From NCBI GenBank assembly GCA_937975235.1, contig CALJUZ010000066.1, positions 16,650-80,649 on the forward strand: a stretch of 64,000 nt of DNA, read 5' to 3'. Every line of letters starts with the position of its first letter. Within the stretch, counting starts at the first letter, position 1. This DNA comes from CALJUZ01 sp003387805 (GTDB taxonomy: Bacteria; Bacillota; Limnochordia; Limnochordales; ZCTH02-B6). The translations under genes and the position numbers were made by a program. Shown here piece after piece: positions 41,097 through 49,457 of the stretch. The notes under the pieces were generated by a model. The model was given only the letters and a program-made list of their open reading frames with translations. It was not told where the DNA came from and ran no database searches.

Positions 41097-42188
41097 TCAG
41101 TGGCCGAACAGCCGCGACAAATCCAGGTAAAATACCACGGCCATCAGCATGAGCAGAAGCGTCATGCCGACGAACTGCGCCATCCCCTGCTGCTCGGGCT
41201 TCAGGGGCCGGCCCCGCACGGCCTCGATGACCAAAAACAGCAGCCAGCCGCCGTCCAAGACCGGCACGGGCAGCAGGTTGATCAGCGCCAGGTTGACGTT
41301 GAGCACCGCGGCAAACAGGAGCAAATAGCCCACGCCCATGCGGGCCGTCTCGCCCACGCCCCTGAAAATGCCGATGGGCCCGGTGACGCTCTCCCGCAGT
41401 TCCGCGCCGGGCGTCTGTCCCGTAATGGTCCGGCCCAGCCAGCTGATGAGCTCCCACGTCCACTGCACCACGTCCGACGCGGCCTGCGCCGCCGCCGCCC
41501 CGAAGGGCAGGCGCTCCTTGCCGGCCATGCCGCCGGCGATGACGGTGACGCCGATGAGCACCCGCTGGGCTTCCTCATTGTAGCGGGCCTCCACGGGGAA
41601 GAGGAGCCGGCGGCCGTCCCGCTCCACCTCCACCACGACCTCCCGGTCCGGATACTGCTGCAGCACGGCGCTGAGCTCGGCCAGGTTCGACACTCTCTGT
41701 CCCTCGACCGAAATGATCGCGTCCCCGGGCTGAATGCCCGCCGCGGCCGCGGGCCCGTCGGGCAGCACGTCCGTCACCGCAAAGGGCACGGCCACGGCCC
41801 AGTGGAAAAGGAAGAGCAGCACGAAGGCCAGCACGAAGTTGGCCAGAGGGCCGGCCGCGATGGTGGCCATGCGCTGGCCGATGGTCTTGTTCTGGAAAGA
41901 ACGCTCGTCGTCCTCGGCCACTTCCTCCTCCGGGTCCACCGCGGCGTCCATGCCCGCCAGCTTCACGAACCCGCCCAAAGGAAAGATTCGGATAGAGTAG
42001 ACCGTCTCGCCCCGCTTCCATTGGACCAGGGCCCGGCCGAAGCCGAGGGCGAACTCGTGCACCTTGATGCCGACGCGACGCGCCACCAGAAAGTGGCCCA
42101 GCTCGTGGAAAAACACGATGGTGCCGAACACGGCCACAAAGGGCACGACCCACGTAATCAGCCAATCCCAAAGCACCAGCGGAGTCAT
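41097..42188 (-). CDS. rseP: Site-2 protease RseP/RasP (zinc metalloprotease)
   Basis: This 363-residue intramembrane protease cuts anti-sigma factors and signal-peptide remnants. The zinc motif HELGH is in the first helix (VFFHELGHFL). One PDZ domain follows (VLPDGPAAAAGIQPGDAIISV), then the second active-site motif NLLPVPVLDGGW, and a last membrane helix. ATG 42188 follows GAAGGGAG. It is next to dxr. In a diderm it would also serve envelope-stress signalling; no anti-sigma gene lies nearby. Confidence 0.94.
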   Translation of the reverse strand: MTPLVLWDWLITWVVPFVAVFGTIVFFHELGHFLVARRVGIKVHEFALGFGRALVQWKRGETVYSIRIFPLGGFVKLAGMDAAVDPEEEVAEDDERSFQNKTIGQRMATIAAGPLANFVLAFVLLFLFHWAVAVPFAVTDVLPDGPAAAAGIQPGDAIISVEGQRVSNLAELSAVLQQYPDREVVVEVERDGRRLLFPVEARYNEEAQRVLIGVTVIAGGMAGKERLPFGAAAAQAASDVVQWTWELISWLGRTITGQTPGAELRESVTGPIGIFRGVGETARMGVGYLLLFAAVLNVNLALINLLPVPVLDGGWLLFLVIEAVRGRPLKPEQQGMAQFVGMTLLLMLMAVVFYLDLSRLFGH

Positions 42189-42204
42189 AAGAATGCTCCC
42201 TTCG

Positions 42205-43401
42205 TCACAAGGCCGCCGCGGAGCTGAGGCTCCGCACGGCCCGCCGGGCCCATCCGTCCGCCGCCAGGATGTTGTCCAGGTCCGCGGCCTGCGGAACGTG
42301 GTCCGCCAGCACCCGTTCAACCATGCGCGGGATGTCGGCAAACCCGATGCGCCCCGCCAAAAACAGCTCCACGGCCACCTCGTTGGCCGCGTTCAGCACC
42401 GCGGGCGCCGTGCCGCCCCGCCGCAGCGCCTCGTAGGCCAAATCCAGGGCCGGGAAGCGGTCGCGATCGGGCGGCTCGAACGTCAGCCGGCCCACCTCCG
42501 ACAAAGACAGCCGCTGCACGGGCGCTTCACCCCGACGGGGGTACAGCAGCGCGTACTGGATGGGGATGCGCATGTCCGTAGGCCCCAAATGGGCCAGGAT
42601 GGAGCCGTCCGCGAACTCCACGCACGAGTGGACGATGCTCTGCGGGTGCACCACCACGTCGATGCGCTCCGCCTCCACGTCAAACAGCCAGCGGGCTTCG
42701 ATGACCTCGAGCCCTTTGTTCATCAGCGTGGCCGAGTCGACGGTCACCTTGGCGCCCATGCTCCACGTTGGATGCCGCAGCGCCTGCTCCGGAGTCACCG
42801 AAGCCAGCTCTTCCTTGGGCGTGGTGCGGAAGGGCCCGCCCGACGCGGTCAAAACCAGCCGGTGCACGGCGCTCATCCGCTCGCCCTGCAGACACTGGAA
42901 AATCGCGTTGTGTTCGCTGTCCACGGGCAAAATGCGGGCGCCGGCCCGGCGGGCCGTCTCCATGACCAGCTGGCCGCCGGCCACCAGCACTTCTTTGGTC
43001 GCCAGGGCCACGTCCTTGCCGGCCCGCAGCGCGGCCAGCGTGGGGATGAGGGCCTCCGCGCCCACCATGGCCATGACAACCAGATCGACGTGGTCGGCGG
43101 TCACCAAATCCACCAGGGCCGACCGGCCCGCCGCCGCCGTCAGGCCCGGCCCGGGCCCGTCACCGCCGGCGCGCAAAGCGTCGTTGACCTGTTCCGCCGC
43201 GTCCTCGTCGGCCATGACGATGCGGCGCACCGTACGCCGCAGCCAAGGGCTGGACGCCAGCGTCTCGATGACGGGGGCCGCCCGGCGGCCGGCCGCGAGC
43301 CCGACCACCGCCAGCTCGTCCGGAAAACGGCGGGCCACGTCCAGCGTCTGGCGTCCGATGGAGCCCGTTGCGCCAACGATTGCGACGTGTTTCGGTTTCA
43401 A
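42205..43401 (-). CDS. dxr: 1-Deoxy-D-xylulose 5-phosphate reductoisomerase
   Basis: Dxr makes 2-C-methyl-D-erythritol 4-phosphate with NADPH, the first committed step of the MEP isoprenoid pathway. The 398 residues show the NADPH loop GATGSIGRQTLDV, the catalytic loop ILPVDSEHNAIFQCL, LTASGGPFR, and TVDSATLMNKGLEVIEA. It is the first gene of dxr-rseP-proS, 27 bases after a strong promoter. Its product feeds UppS-dependent lipid carrier synthesis encoded a few genes upstream. Confidence 0.97.
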   Translation of the reverse strand: MKPKHVAIVGATGSIGRQTLDVARRFPDELAVVGLAAGRRAAPVIETLASSPWLRRTVRRIVMADEDAAEQVNDALRAGGDGPGPGLTAAAGRSALVDLVTADHVDLVVMAMVGAEALIPTLAALRAGKDVALATKEVLVAGGQLVMETARRAGARILPVDSEHNAIFQCLQGERMSAVHRLVLTASGGPFRTTPKEELASVTPEQALRHPTWSMGAKVTVDSATLMNKGLEVIEARWLFDVEAERIDVVVHPQSIVHSCVEFADGSILAHLGPTDMRIPIQYALLYPRRGEAPVQRLSLSEVGRLTFEPPDRDRFPALDLAYEALRRGGTAPAVLNAANEVAVELFLAGRIGFADIPRMVERVLADHVPQAADLDNILAADGWARRAVRSLSSAAAL

Positions 43402-43427
43402 CGCGCCACCTCCGTGTTGCTCACCGT

Positions 43428-43458
43428 ATTATACCACAGCCGATTCGGGCGAGTCCAA
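43428..43458 (-). promoter_or_regulatory. dxr promoter, extended -10
   Basis: On the minus strand TATAAT (complement of 43428-43433) is preceded by TGG (extended -10). TTGGAC (complement of 43453-43458) lies 19 bases upstream. It follows the permease stop by under 20 bases. Confidence 0.65.
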
Positions 43459-43477
43459 GCCGGGCCGCCGGCGCAGC

Positions 43478-44539
43478 TCAGGCGGGGCGCGGTCCGTCCG
43501 CTTTCGGCCCCGTCCCGCCCGCCGGCAGCGTGGCCGCCAGAAGGGCCCGCACGACCACCAGGGCCAGCGGGCCGATGAAAAATCCCGCGGCGCCCGCGGC
43601 CTTCACGCCCACGTACACGGCGGCCAGCACCGTGACCGGATGCAGGCCGGTGTGCGCGCCCAAAACGTGGGGCTCCAGCAGTTGGCGCACCAGCACCAGA
43701 GCCAGCCACAAGGCGCACACGCCCAGTGCGACGCCGGGCCGGCCAGCCAGCGCGTACGCCAGCGCCACGGGCCCGAACACCGCGCCCGGACCGACGGCCG
43801 GTGCCAGGTCCAGCACGCCCGCGGCCAGGCCCAGCGCCCACGCGTAGGGCACCCCGGCGGCGGACAGTCCGGCCACGCCCGCGGCCGCGGTGACGGCCAG
43901 CAGGATGAGCTGCGCCCGCACCAGGGCCAGGGCGCCGCCGGCGATTTCGTCCCGGATGACCACCAGCGGCCGGCGCCACGCCGCGGGCAAGGCGCGCAGC
44001 ACCGCGTTCCACAAAAGATGACGGTCGCGGCTGATGAAGAACGTGGCCAGGCCGGTGACGAAAAAGAAAAAGACGGCCCCCGGAGCCGCCCGGAGCCGTC
44101 CCAGCGCGCCTCGCACCGCGGCCGCGGCCGCCTCCGCGGCCTGTCCCGAATCGAACAGGACCATCTCGTCCAGAGGCGGCGGCAGGCGGGCCAGCAGGCC
44201 GCCCGCCCGGGCCGCGGCCCGGTCCGCCAGCTCCGCCGCGGCCTCGGCGTACTCGGGCAGATGCAGCAGGAGCCGCTCCAGCTCCACGATGAGATTGGCC
44301 GCCACCAGCGCCAGCCCGCCCGCCAGCAGAGCGAGAAACACCGTCAGGACCACCAGCACCGCCGCTCCCCGGCGCAGGCCGGTGGCTTGGCGCAGCCGGT
44401 GGACGTAAGGGTCGATCATCGCGGCCAGAAGCGATGCGGCCAGAAAGGGCGCCGCGTACGACCAGAAGCGGATGAGCACGAAGGCCGCCGCGGCGGTGGC
44501 CGACAGCGTGTACACCAGCGTGCGGTGGCGGCGGTTCAC
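43478..44539 (-). CDS. AI-2E/PerM family membrane protein
   Basis: The 353-residue protein has about eight hydrophobic helices, beginning MNRRHRTLVYTLSATAAAAF, with the family's long amphipathic loop (HLPEYAEAAAELAD) and a C-terminal LLEPHVLGAHTGLHPV. That signature belongs to the AI-2E transporter / PerM family, which includes sporulation protein YtvI and small-molecule or cation exporters. The substrate cannot be told from sequence. GTG 44539 follows GGGAGGGG. It lies between cdsA and dxr, an insertion in the usual uppS-cdsA-dxr order. Confidence 0.82.
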   Translation of the reverse strand: MNRRHRTLVYTLSATAAAAFVLIRFWSYAAPFLAASLLAAMIDPYVHRLRQATGLRRGAAVLVVLTVFLALLAGGLALVAANLIVELERLLLHLPEYAEAAAELADRAAARAGGLLARLPPPLDEMVLFDSGQAAEAAAAAVRGALGRLRAAPGAVFFFFVTGLATFFISRDRHLLWNAVLRALPAAWRRPLVVIRDEIAGGALALVRAQLILLAVTAAAGVAGLSAAGVPYAWALGLAAGVLDLAPAVGPGAVFGPVALAYALAGRPGVALGVCALWLALVLVRQLLEPHVLGAHTGLHPVTVLAAVYVGVKAAGAAGFFIGPLALVVVRALLAATLPAGGTGPKADGPRPA

Positions 44540-44577
44540 CGCGTCCCCTCCCGAGGGTCCGCCCGCGCCGCGCCCGC

Positions 44578-45417
44578 CTACAGCCAGACGCTCAGGTAGT
44601 ACACCGTCGGCGCGGCCAGCATGAGGCTGTCGAAGCGGTCCAGCACGCCCCCGTGGCCCGGCAGCAGCCGGCCGCTGTCCTTGACGCCCGCCTCCCGCTT
44701 CAGGGCCGACTGCAGCAAGTCGCCCAGCTGGGCCGCGACGGGCGTGGCCGCGGCCAGCACGAGGGCCTTCGTCAGCGGAATTTCGGCCAAAAACACGCCG
44801 CCCGCCAACAGGCCCACGAAGCCGGCCACCCAGCCGCCCACGGCGCCGGAGACGGTCTTGTTGGGGCTTAAGGCCGGCATCAGCTTGCGGCCGCCCACGG
44901 CCCGGCCCACGAAGAAGGCGCCCGTGTCGGTGAGCCACGTGCCGCCCACCGCGAGCAGCGTCAACGCGAAGCCGTCGGGCGCCCACACCCCGCCCGGCGC
45001 CGCGGCGGCCGGGTGTTCAAACCCCCGCAAAAGCAGCAGGTGGGCCAGACAGCCCGCGACGTAGACCACGCCCAGCGCCGCCGCGCCTCCAGCGGCGGCG
45101 GGGCGCCGGCGCCGCGACAGAGCCTCGCGGGCCAGCGCGTAGACCGCGACGCCGAACATGGCCGCGCCGGCGCCCAAGCCGGGCGCGCCGGGCTTTCCCA
45201 CGGCATTGTACGCCGCGAGCAGCACCGCTAGACCGCCGCCCAGCAGCGCATCCCACGGCGGGCTGACCTGCAGCGCCCGGCGGGCGAGGCCGTGCCACTC
45301 GGCCAGGCCGACGACCGCAATGAAACTGACCAAAAGAAGCCACCAGACGCCGCCGGCCACCGCGGCGCCCAAAAACACGGGAATGCCGATGGCGGCCGTC
45401 AGCAGCCGCGCGCGCAC
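44578..45417 (-). CDS. cdsA: Phosphatidate cytidylyltransferase
   Basis: CdsA makes CDP-diacylglycerol for phospholipid synthesis. The 279-residue membrane protein starts ARLLTAAIGIPVFLGAAV and contains the signature near the C-terminus: LSPNKTVSGAVGGW, PVAAQLGDLLQSALKREAG, VKDSGRLLPGHGGVLDR. GTG 45417 follows GGGAGG by eight bases. Order frr-uppS-cdsA-dxr-rseP is conserved. Confidence 0.95.
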   Translation of the reverse strand: MRARLLTAAIGIPVFLGAAVAGGVWWLLLVSFIAVVGLAEWHGLARRALQVSPPWDALLGGGLAVLLAAYNAVGKPGAPGLGAGAAMFGVAVYALAREALSRRRRPAAAGGAAALGVVYVAGCLAHLLLLRGFEHPAAAAPGGVWAPDGFALTLLAVGGTWLTDTGAFFVGRAVGGRKLMPALSPNKTVSGAVGGWVAGFVGLLAGGVFLAEIPLTKALVLAAATPVAAQLGDLLQSALKREAGVKDSGRLLPGHGGVLDRFDSLMLAAPTVYYLSVWL

Positions 45418-45433
45418 GTTGACCGCCTCCCTG

Positions 45434-46249
45434 CTACACGCGGCCGAACCGCCGCTGGCGCCGCTGGAAGTCCACGATGGCGCTCAACAAGTGGGTACGG
45501 TTGAAATCGGGCCAGTACACCGGCGTAATCCACAGCTCCGCGTACGCGAGCTGCCAGAGCAGGAAGTTGGAGATGCGGTGCTCCCCGCCGGTGCGAATGA
45601 CGAGGTCCGGATCGGGCAGATCCGCGGTGTACAGATACGAAGCGAAGCGGGATTCATCGATTTCATCAGGCCTTATGACACCGTTCGCGACGTCGGCGGC
45701 CACGCGCCGGGCCGCCTGCACGATTTCCGCGCGCCCGCCGTAGTTCAGCGCCACGCTCAGGACGAGCCTGGGGTTTTCCGGCGGGCTGGCCAGCGCCGCG
45801 TCCAGCCGCCGGTTGACCCGGGCCGGCAGCCGGCGGCGATCGCCCAGCACCCGCAGCGCCACGCCTTCCCGCTCGAGAAGCGGCAGCTCTTTGTCGAGCC
45901 CGTTGGTGAGCAGGTCCATGAGAAAGCCGACCTCGTCGCGCGGACGCTCCCAGTTTTCCGTGGAAAACGCGTAGACGGTCAGGTAGCGGATTCCCAGTTC
46001 GCCGCAGGCCTCCACGGTATGCCGCAGCGCGCGCACGCCGGCCCGATAGCCTTCGGTGCGCGGCAGCGAGCGGCTCTCGGCCCAGCGGCGGTTGCCGTCC
46101 ATGATAATCGCCACGTGCCGGGGCAGGCGCTCGCGATCCAGCGCGTGCAAGAGCCGCCCTTCCGCCTCGGCCGCGCCGTTGGCGGCGCTCCGGGACACAT
46201 CCGCCCGGGGCTCCACCACGCTCACTGATTCGGTGTAAGGTTCCCGCAT
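45434..46249 (-). CDS. uppS: Undecaprenyl diphosphate synthase (cis-prenyltransferase)
   Basis: UppS chains isopentenyl units to make the C55 carrier for peptidoglycan. The 271-residue protein has the catalytic Asp in HVAIIMDGNRRWAESR, with LTVYAFSTENWERP and the C-terminal RTGGEHRISNFLLWQLAY. The first 35 residues (before LPRHVAIIMD) are extra compared with most homologues, so a start further in is possible. ATG 46249 overlaps the preceding small gene by 28 bases and follows GAGGGAC. Confidence 0.94.
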   Translation of the reverse strand: MREPYTESVSVVEPRADVSRSAANGAAEAEGRLLHALDRERLPRHVAIIMDGNRRWAESRSLPRTEGYRAGVRALRHTVEACGELGIRYLTVYAFSTENWERPRDEVGFLMDLLTNGLDKELPLLEREGVALRVLGDRRRLPARVNRRLDAALASPPENPRLVLSVALNYGGRAEIVQAARRVAADVANGVIRPDEIDESRFASYLYTADLPDPDLVIRTGGEHRISNFLLWQLAYAELWITPVYWPDFNRTHLLSAIVDFQRRQRRFGRV

Positions 46250-46458
46250 TCGATTCGTCCCTCTATCTCAGGTACGACGACCAGCACCGTTTCATCGCCG
46301 CGCCCGGACACCCGGGCGACGCGCCAGCGCGCGACGGCCCCCGCGCCCTTCGGGGGCGCCGCGGGCTCGATGCGCACCTTGCGGCCCTCGGCGGCCAGGC
46401 CGGCCAGGGCCGCCGCCATATCCATGGCCAACAGGCCCGGGTCCGAAGCGGCGCTCAA
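46222..46458 (-). CDS. Conserved small protein between frr and uppS, 78 residues
   Basis: A TTG start at 46458 overlaps the frr stop (TTTGA), with AAGGAGA about ten bases upstream. The product reads like a short beta-rich domain: helix AMDMAAALAGLAAEGRKVRI, then EPAAPPKGAG, WRVARVSGRGDETVLVVV. I recall similar short proteins with a PP-xG-xxRVVRV pattern at this place in some clostridia, but I cannot name a family. No signal or membrane helix. It fills the space between frr and uppS exactly, overlapping both, which supports it being real. Confidence 0.6.
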   Translation of the reverse strand: MSAASDPGLLAMDMAAALAGLAAEGRKVRIEPAAPPKGAGAVARWRVARVSGRGDETVLVVVPEIEGRIECGNLTPNQ

Positions 46459-47021
46459 ACTTCCATAATCTCCTTTTCTTTCGCGGCCAGCAAATCGTCG
46501 ATTTCTTTTATGTACTTGTCGGTCAGCTGCTGCACGTCCGTCTGGGCCCGCCGGCTGTCGTCCTCGGAAATGACGCCTTCCTTCTCCAGCCTCTTCAGCT
46601 CTTCGTTGGCGTCGCGGCGGGCGTTGCGCACCGCCACCCGCTTCTCCTCGGCTTCCTTGCGCGCGAGGCGCGCCAGGTCGCGGCGCCGCTCCTCGGTCAG
46701 CTGCGGGATCTGGATGCGGATGACCGTCCCGTCGTTGTTGGGCGTCAGGCCCAGGTCCGACGACATGATGGCCTTTTCGATGTCCTTCAGCGAGTTTTTG
46801 TCCCACGGCTGCACCACCAGCAGGCGGGCTTCGGGGACGGTGATGGACGCCAGCTGGTTCAGCGGCGTGGGCGTGCCGTAGTAGTCGACGGTAATGCGGT
46901 CCAGAAGCGCCGGATTGGCCCGGCCGGTGCGGATGGCGGCCAGGTCGCGCCGGGCGGCCTGCACGGCTTGCTGCATCTTGGACTCGGTCTCGCTCAATAC
47001 CGCTTGCACTTCATCTGCCAT
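46455..47021 (-). CDS. frr: Ribosome recycling factor
   Basis: RRF splits post-termination ribosomes with EF-G. The 188 residues match well: AAIRTGRANPALLDRITVDYYG, given in part as RTGRANPALLDRI, then PLNQLASITVPEARLLVVQP, DLGLTPNNDGTVIRI. ATG 47021 follows GGGAGGGAG. It lies directly after pyrH (3-base gap), the usual rpsB-tsf-pyrH-frr order. Confidence 0.97.
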   Translation of the reverse strand: MADEVQAVLSETESKMQQAVQAARRDLAAIRTGRANPALLDRITVDYYGTPTPLNQLASITVPEARLLVVQPWDKNSLKDIEKAIMSSDLGLTPNNDGTVIRIQIPQLTEERRRDLARLARKEAEEKRVAVRNARRDANEELKRLEKEGVISEDDSRRAQTDVQQLTDKYIKEIDDLLAAKEKEIMEV

Positions 47022-47024
47022 GGG

Positions 47025-47756
47025 TCAGACGCTCCCTCCCACTTTTGTCCCGACCTGCCGACCGAGACACGCGTCCACGATGTTGTCGGGCTCGTTGAAG
47101 TCGAACACGATGATGGGAATGCCGTTGTCCATGCAAAGCGACGTGGCGGTGGAATCCATGACGCCCAGGCCTTTGTTGAGCACGTCGATGTAGTCGACGT
47201 AGTCATACTTGCGCGCGTCGGGATTCGTCCTCGGATCCGCGTCGTACACGCCGTCGACGCCCCGTTTGGCCATGAGAATCACTTCGGCTTCGATCTCCGC
47301 CGCCCGCAGCGCCGCGGTGGTGTCGGTGGAAAAGTACGGGTTGCCGGTGCCCGAAGCGAAAATCACGACCCGGCCTTTCTCCAGGTGCCGGATGGCCCGC
47401 CGGCGGATGTAGGGCTCGGCGATTTGGCGCATTTCGATGGCCGTCTGCACCCGGGTGTCAACGCCCATGTTTTCCAGGCAGTCCTGCAGCGCCAGCGCGT
47501 TGATGACCGTGGCCAGCATGCCCATATAATCGGCCGTCGCGCGGTCCATGCCCTGCGCGCTGGCCCGGGCGCCCCGCCAGATGTTGCCGCCGCCCACGAC
47601 CACCGCGATTTGGACGCCCAGCTCCCGGACGCGCTTGATCTGCTCCGAGATCATTTTTACGACGTCCAGGTCCACGCCGAAACCGGACTCGCCCGCCAGC
47701 GCCTCGCCGCTGAGTTTCAGGACCACCCGTCGGTACACGGGGCCATTCGTCGTCAT
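47025..47756 (-). CDS. pyrH: UMP kinase
   Basis: PyrH phosphorylates UMP to UDP. The 243 residues show the amino-acid-kinase motifs VVLKLSGEALAGESGFGVD, VVVGGGNIWRGA, and ASGTGNPYFSTDT. It follows the tsf terminator by about 100 bases, and no convincing promoter was found in that gap, so low readthrough from tsf is possible. It begins pyrH-frr-orf78-uppS-cdsA. Confidence 0.97.
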   Translation of the reverse strand: MTTNGPVYRRVVLKLSGEALAGESGFGVDLDVVKMISEQIKRVRELGVQIAVVVGGGNIWRGARASAQGMDRATADYMGMLATVINALALQDCLENMGVDTRVQTAIEMRQIAEPYIRRRAIRHLEKGRVVIFASGTGNPYFSTDTTAALRAAEIEAEVILMAKRGVDGVYDADPRTNPDARKYDYVDYIDVLNKGLGVMDSTATSLCMDNGIPIIVFDFNEPDNIVDACLGRQVGTKVGGSV

Positions 47757-47854
47757 CGTGCCGCCACTCTCCCAAAACTGTTTCTCGCCGCCGCGATGAT
47801 TTCCTTTCCGAACGCGCGCAAATCCCCGCGTCGCCGCGAGGATCCGAAGAAGGG

Positions 47855-47900
47855 AAAAAGGAAGGGGATGTGTCCGCCCCGGGCGAACACCCTCCCCTTC
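47855..47900 (-). terminator. Rho-independent terminator after rpsB-tsf
   Basis: An imperfect stem with 7-bp GAAGGGG/CCCCTTC ends (47861-47867 and 47894-47900) and a GC-rich inner part is followed on the minus strand by CTTTTTCCC. It ends the rpsB-tsf transcript eight bases after the tsf stop. Confidence 0.8.
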
Positions 47901-47907
47901 ACCGTCG

Positions 47908-48534
47908 TCACTCCGCCTGGTCCTGCTCGCCGCCGCCGTCCTCGCCGCGCTCGAAGCGAGCGAACCGGCGCACGGTGATGTTTTCGCCCAAGGTCGCGAT
48001 CTGCTCCTGAATCAGATCCCCGACCTTCCGATCCGGGTCTTTGATGAACGGCTGCTCCAGCAGGCAGACTTCCTCGAAGTACTTCTCCAGCCGCCCGGTC
48101 ACGATCTTGTCCGCGATGTGCTCGGGCTTGCCCTCGTTGAGGGCGGCCTGCCGCAGGATGCGCTTCTCCTCCTCGATCACGCTCTCCGGCACGTCGTCCC
48201 GGGAGACGTAGAGAGGACGAGACGCGGCCACCTGCATGGCCAGGTCCTTCACCAGCTTCTGGAACGACTCGTTGCGGGCCACGAAGTCCGTCTCGCAGTT
48301 GACCTCGATCAAGGCCCCGATCCGCCCTCCGGGGTGGATGTACGCCTCAATCAGGCCCTCGGCCGCGACCCGGCCGGCCTTCTTGGCGGCGGCGGCCATG
48401 CCCTTTTCGCGCAAGTACGCGACGGCTTTCTCCATGTCGCCGCCCGTGGCCTCGAGAGCCCGCTTGCAGTCCATCATCCCGGCCTGCGTCCGCTCCCGCA
48501 GCTCCTTGACCATTTGCGGTGTAATCTGCGCCAT
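47908..48534 (-). CDS. tsf: Elongation factor Ts
   Basis: EF-Ts recycles EF-Tu-GDP. The 208 residues begin MAQITPQMVKELRERTQAGM and contain the EF-Tu contact TDFVAR within EVNCETDFVARNESFQKL. The tail is Gly/Glu/Asp/Gln-rich. At about 208 residues it is the short form (Bacillus has 293, with a larger dimerisation domain). I choose ATG 48534; a GTG three codons upstream lies closer to AAGGAGG and is possible. Confidence 0.95.
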   Translation of the reverse strand: MAQITPQMVKELRERTQAGMMDCKRALEATGGDMEKAVAYLREKGMAAAAKKAGRVAAEGLIEAYIHPGGRIGALIEVNCETDFVARNESFQKLVKDLAMQVAASRPLYVSRDDVPESVIEEEKRILRQAALNEGKPEHIADKIVTGRLEKYFEEVCLLEQPFIKDPDRKVGDLIQEQIATLGENITVRRFARFERGEDGGGEQDQAE

Positions 48535-48555
48535 CAGAATCACGAGCCTCCTTGA

Positions 48556-49308
48556 CTATACCTCGACCAGTTCCGCTTCTTCGCCCTGCTCCGCCTCGTC
48601 GGCCGCCGGCGCTTCGGCTTCTTCGCGCCCTTCCCTGCCTTCGATGACGGCGTCGGCGATCTTGCTAGTCAGCAAGCGGACGGCTCGAATCGCGTCGTCG
48701 TTGCCCGGAATGACGTAGTCGATCTCGTCCGGGTCGCAGTTGGTGTCGACGATCGCGACGATGGGTATGCCAAGTTTGCGCGCCTCGTGAACGGCGATGC
48801 GCTCCTTGCGCGGATCGACGATAAACACCGCGTCCGGAAGACGCTTCATCTCCCGAATGCCGCCCAGGTAGCGCTGCAGTTTCTCGCGCTCTTTGCGCAG
48901 CTGCAGCACTTCCTTCTTCGGCAGCAGATCGAAGGAGCCGTCTTCTTCCATCTGCTCCAGCTCTTTGAGCCGCTGGATGCGGGTCTTGATCGTCTCGAAG
49001 TTGGTCAGCATGCCGCCGAGCCAACGCTCGTTCACGTAGTACATGCCGCACCGCTCGGCTTCTTCCCGGACGGTGTTGTGGGCCTGCTTCTTCGTGCCGA
49101 CGAACAAAACCGTGCCGCCCTCGGCCGCCAGCTCTTTGACGAACTTGTACGCTTCGTCGATTTTCCGGACGGTTTTCTGCAGGTCGATGATGTAGATGCC
49201 GTTGCGTTCGGTGAAGATGTACGGCGCCATCTTGGGATTCCAGCGCCGCGTCTGGTGACCGAAATGCACGCCCGACTCCAGCAGCTGCTTCATGCTCACG
49301 ACTGCCAT
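48556..49308 (-). CDS. rpsB: 30S ribosomal protein S2
   Basis: S2 binds the 30S body near the mRNA exit. The 250 residues carry the signature QLLESGVHFGHQTRRWNPKM, VLFVGTKKQAHNTVREEAER, NERWLGGMLTNFETI, and DTNCDPDEIDYVIPGNDDA. A strongly acidic tail (EEAEAPAADEAEQGEEAE) extends it. ATG 49308 follows GGGAGGTG. It has its own promoter 120 bases upstream and a structured leader. Confidence 0.97.
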   Translation of the reverse strand: MAVVSMKQLLESGVHFGHQTRRWNPKMAPYIFTERNGIYIIDLQKTVRKIDEAYKFVKELAAEGGTVLFVGTKKQAHNTVREEAERCGMYYVNERWLGGMLTNFETIKTRIQRLKELEQMEEDGSFDLLPKKEVLQLRKEREKLQRYLGGIREMKRLPDAVFIVDPRKERIAVHEARKLGIPIVAIVDTNCDPDEIDYVIPGNDDAIRAVRLLTSKIADAVIEGREGREEAEAPAADEAEQGEEAELVEV

Positions 49309-49364
49309 GCGTGCACCTCCCCTCGCCGTGGTTTTTCCTCCGCACGCGTCATCCCCGGGGGCGA

Positions 49365-49383
49365 CCGCTCCGCCGCGGAGCGG
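49365..49383 (-). promoter_or_regulatory. GC hairpin in the rpsB leader
   Basis: Arms 49365-49372 and 49376-49383 are perfectly complementary (CCGCTCCG / CGGAGCGG) with a 3-base loop, inside the 120-base rpsB leader. It may serve S2 autoregulation, which is inference. Confidence 0.4.
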
Positions 49384-49427
49384 CACCCGCCCGCGGGTCC
49401 GCCTGCGTGTGTAATGACACCTCGGGT

Positions 49428-49457
49428 AGTATAGCACAGCCGAATTCGGCGCATCAA
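49428..49457 (-). promoter_or_regulatory. rpsB-tsf promoter
   Basis: On the minus strand TTGATG (complement of 49452-49457) and TATACT (complement of 49428-49433) are 18 bases apart. The -35 box overlaps the stop region of the upstream SwrB-position gene. Confidence 0.75.
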
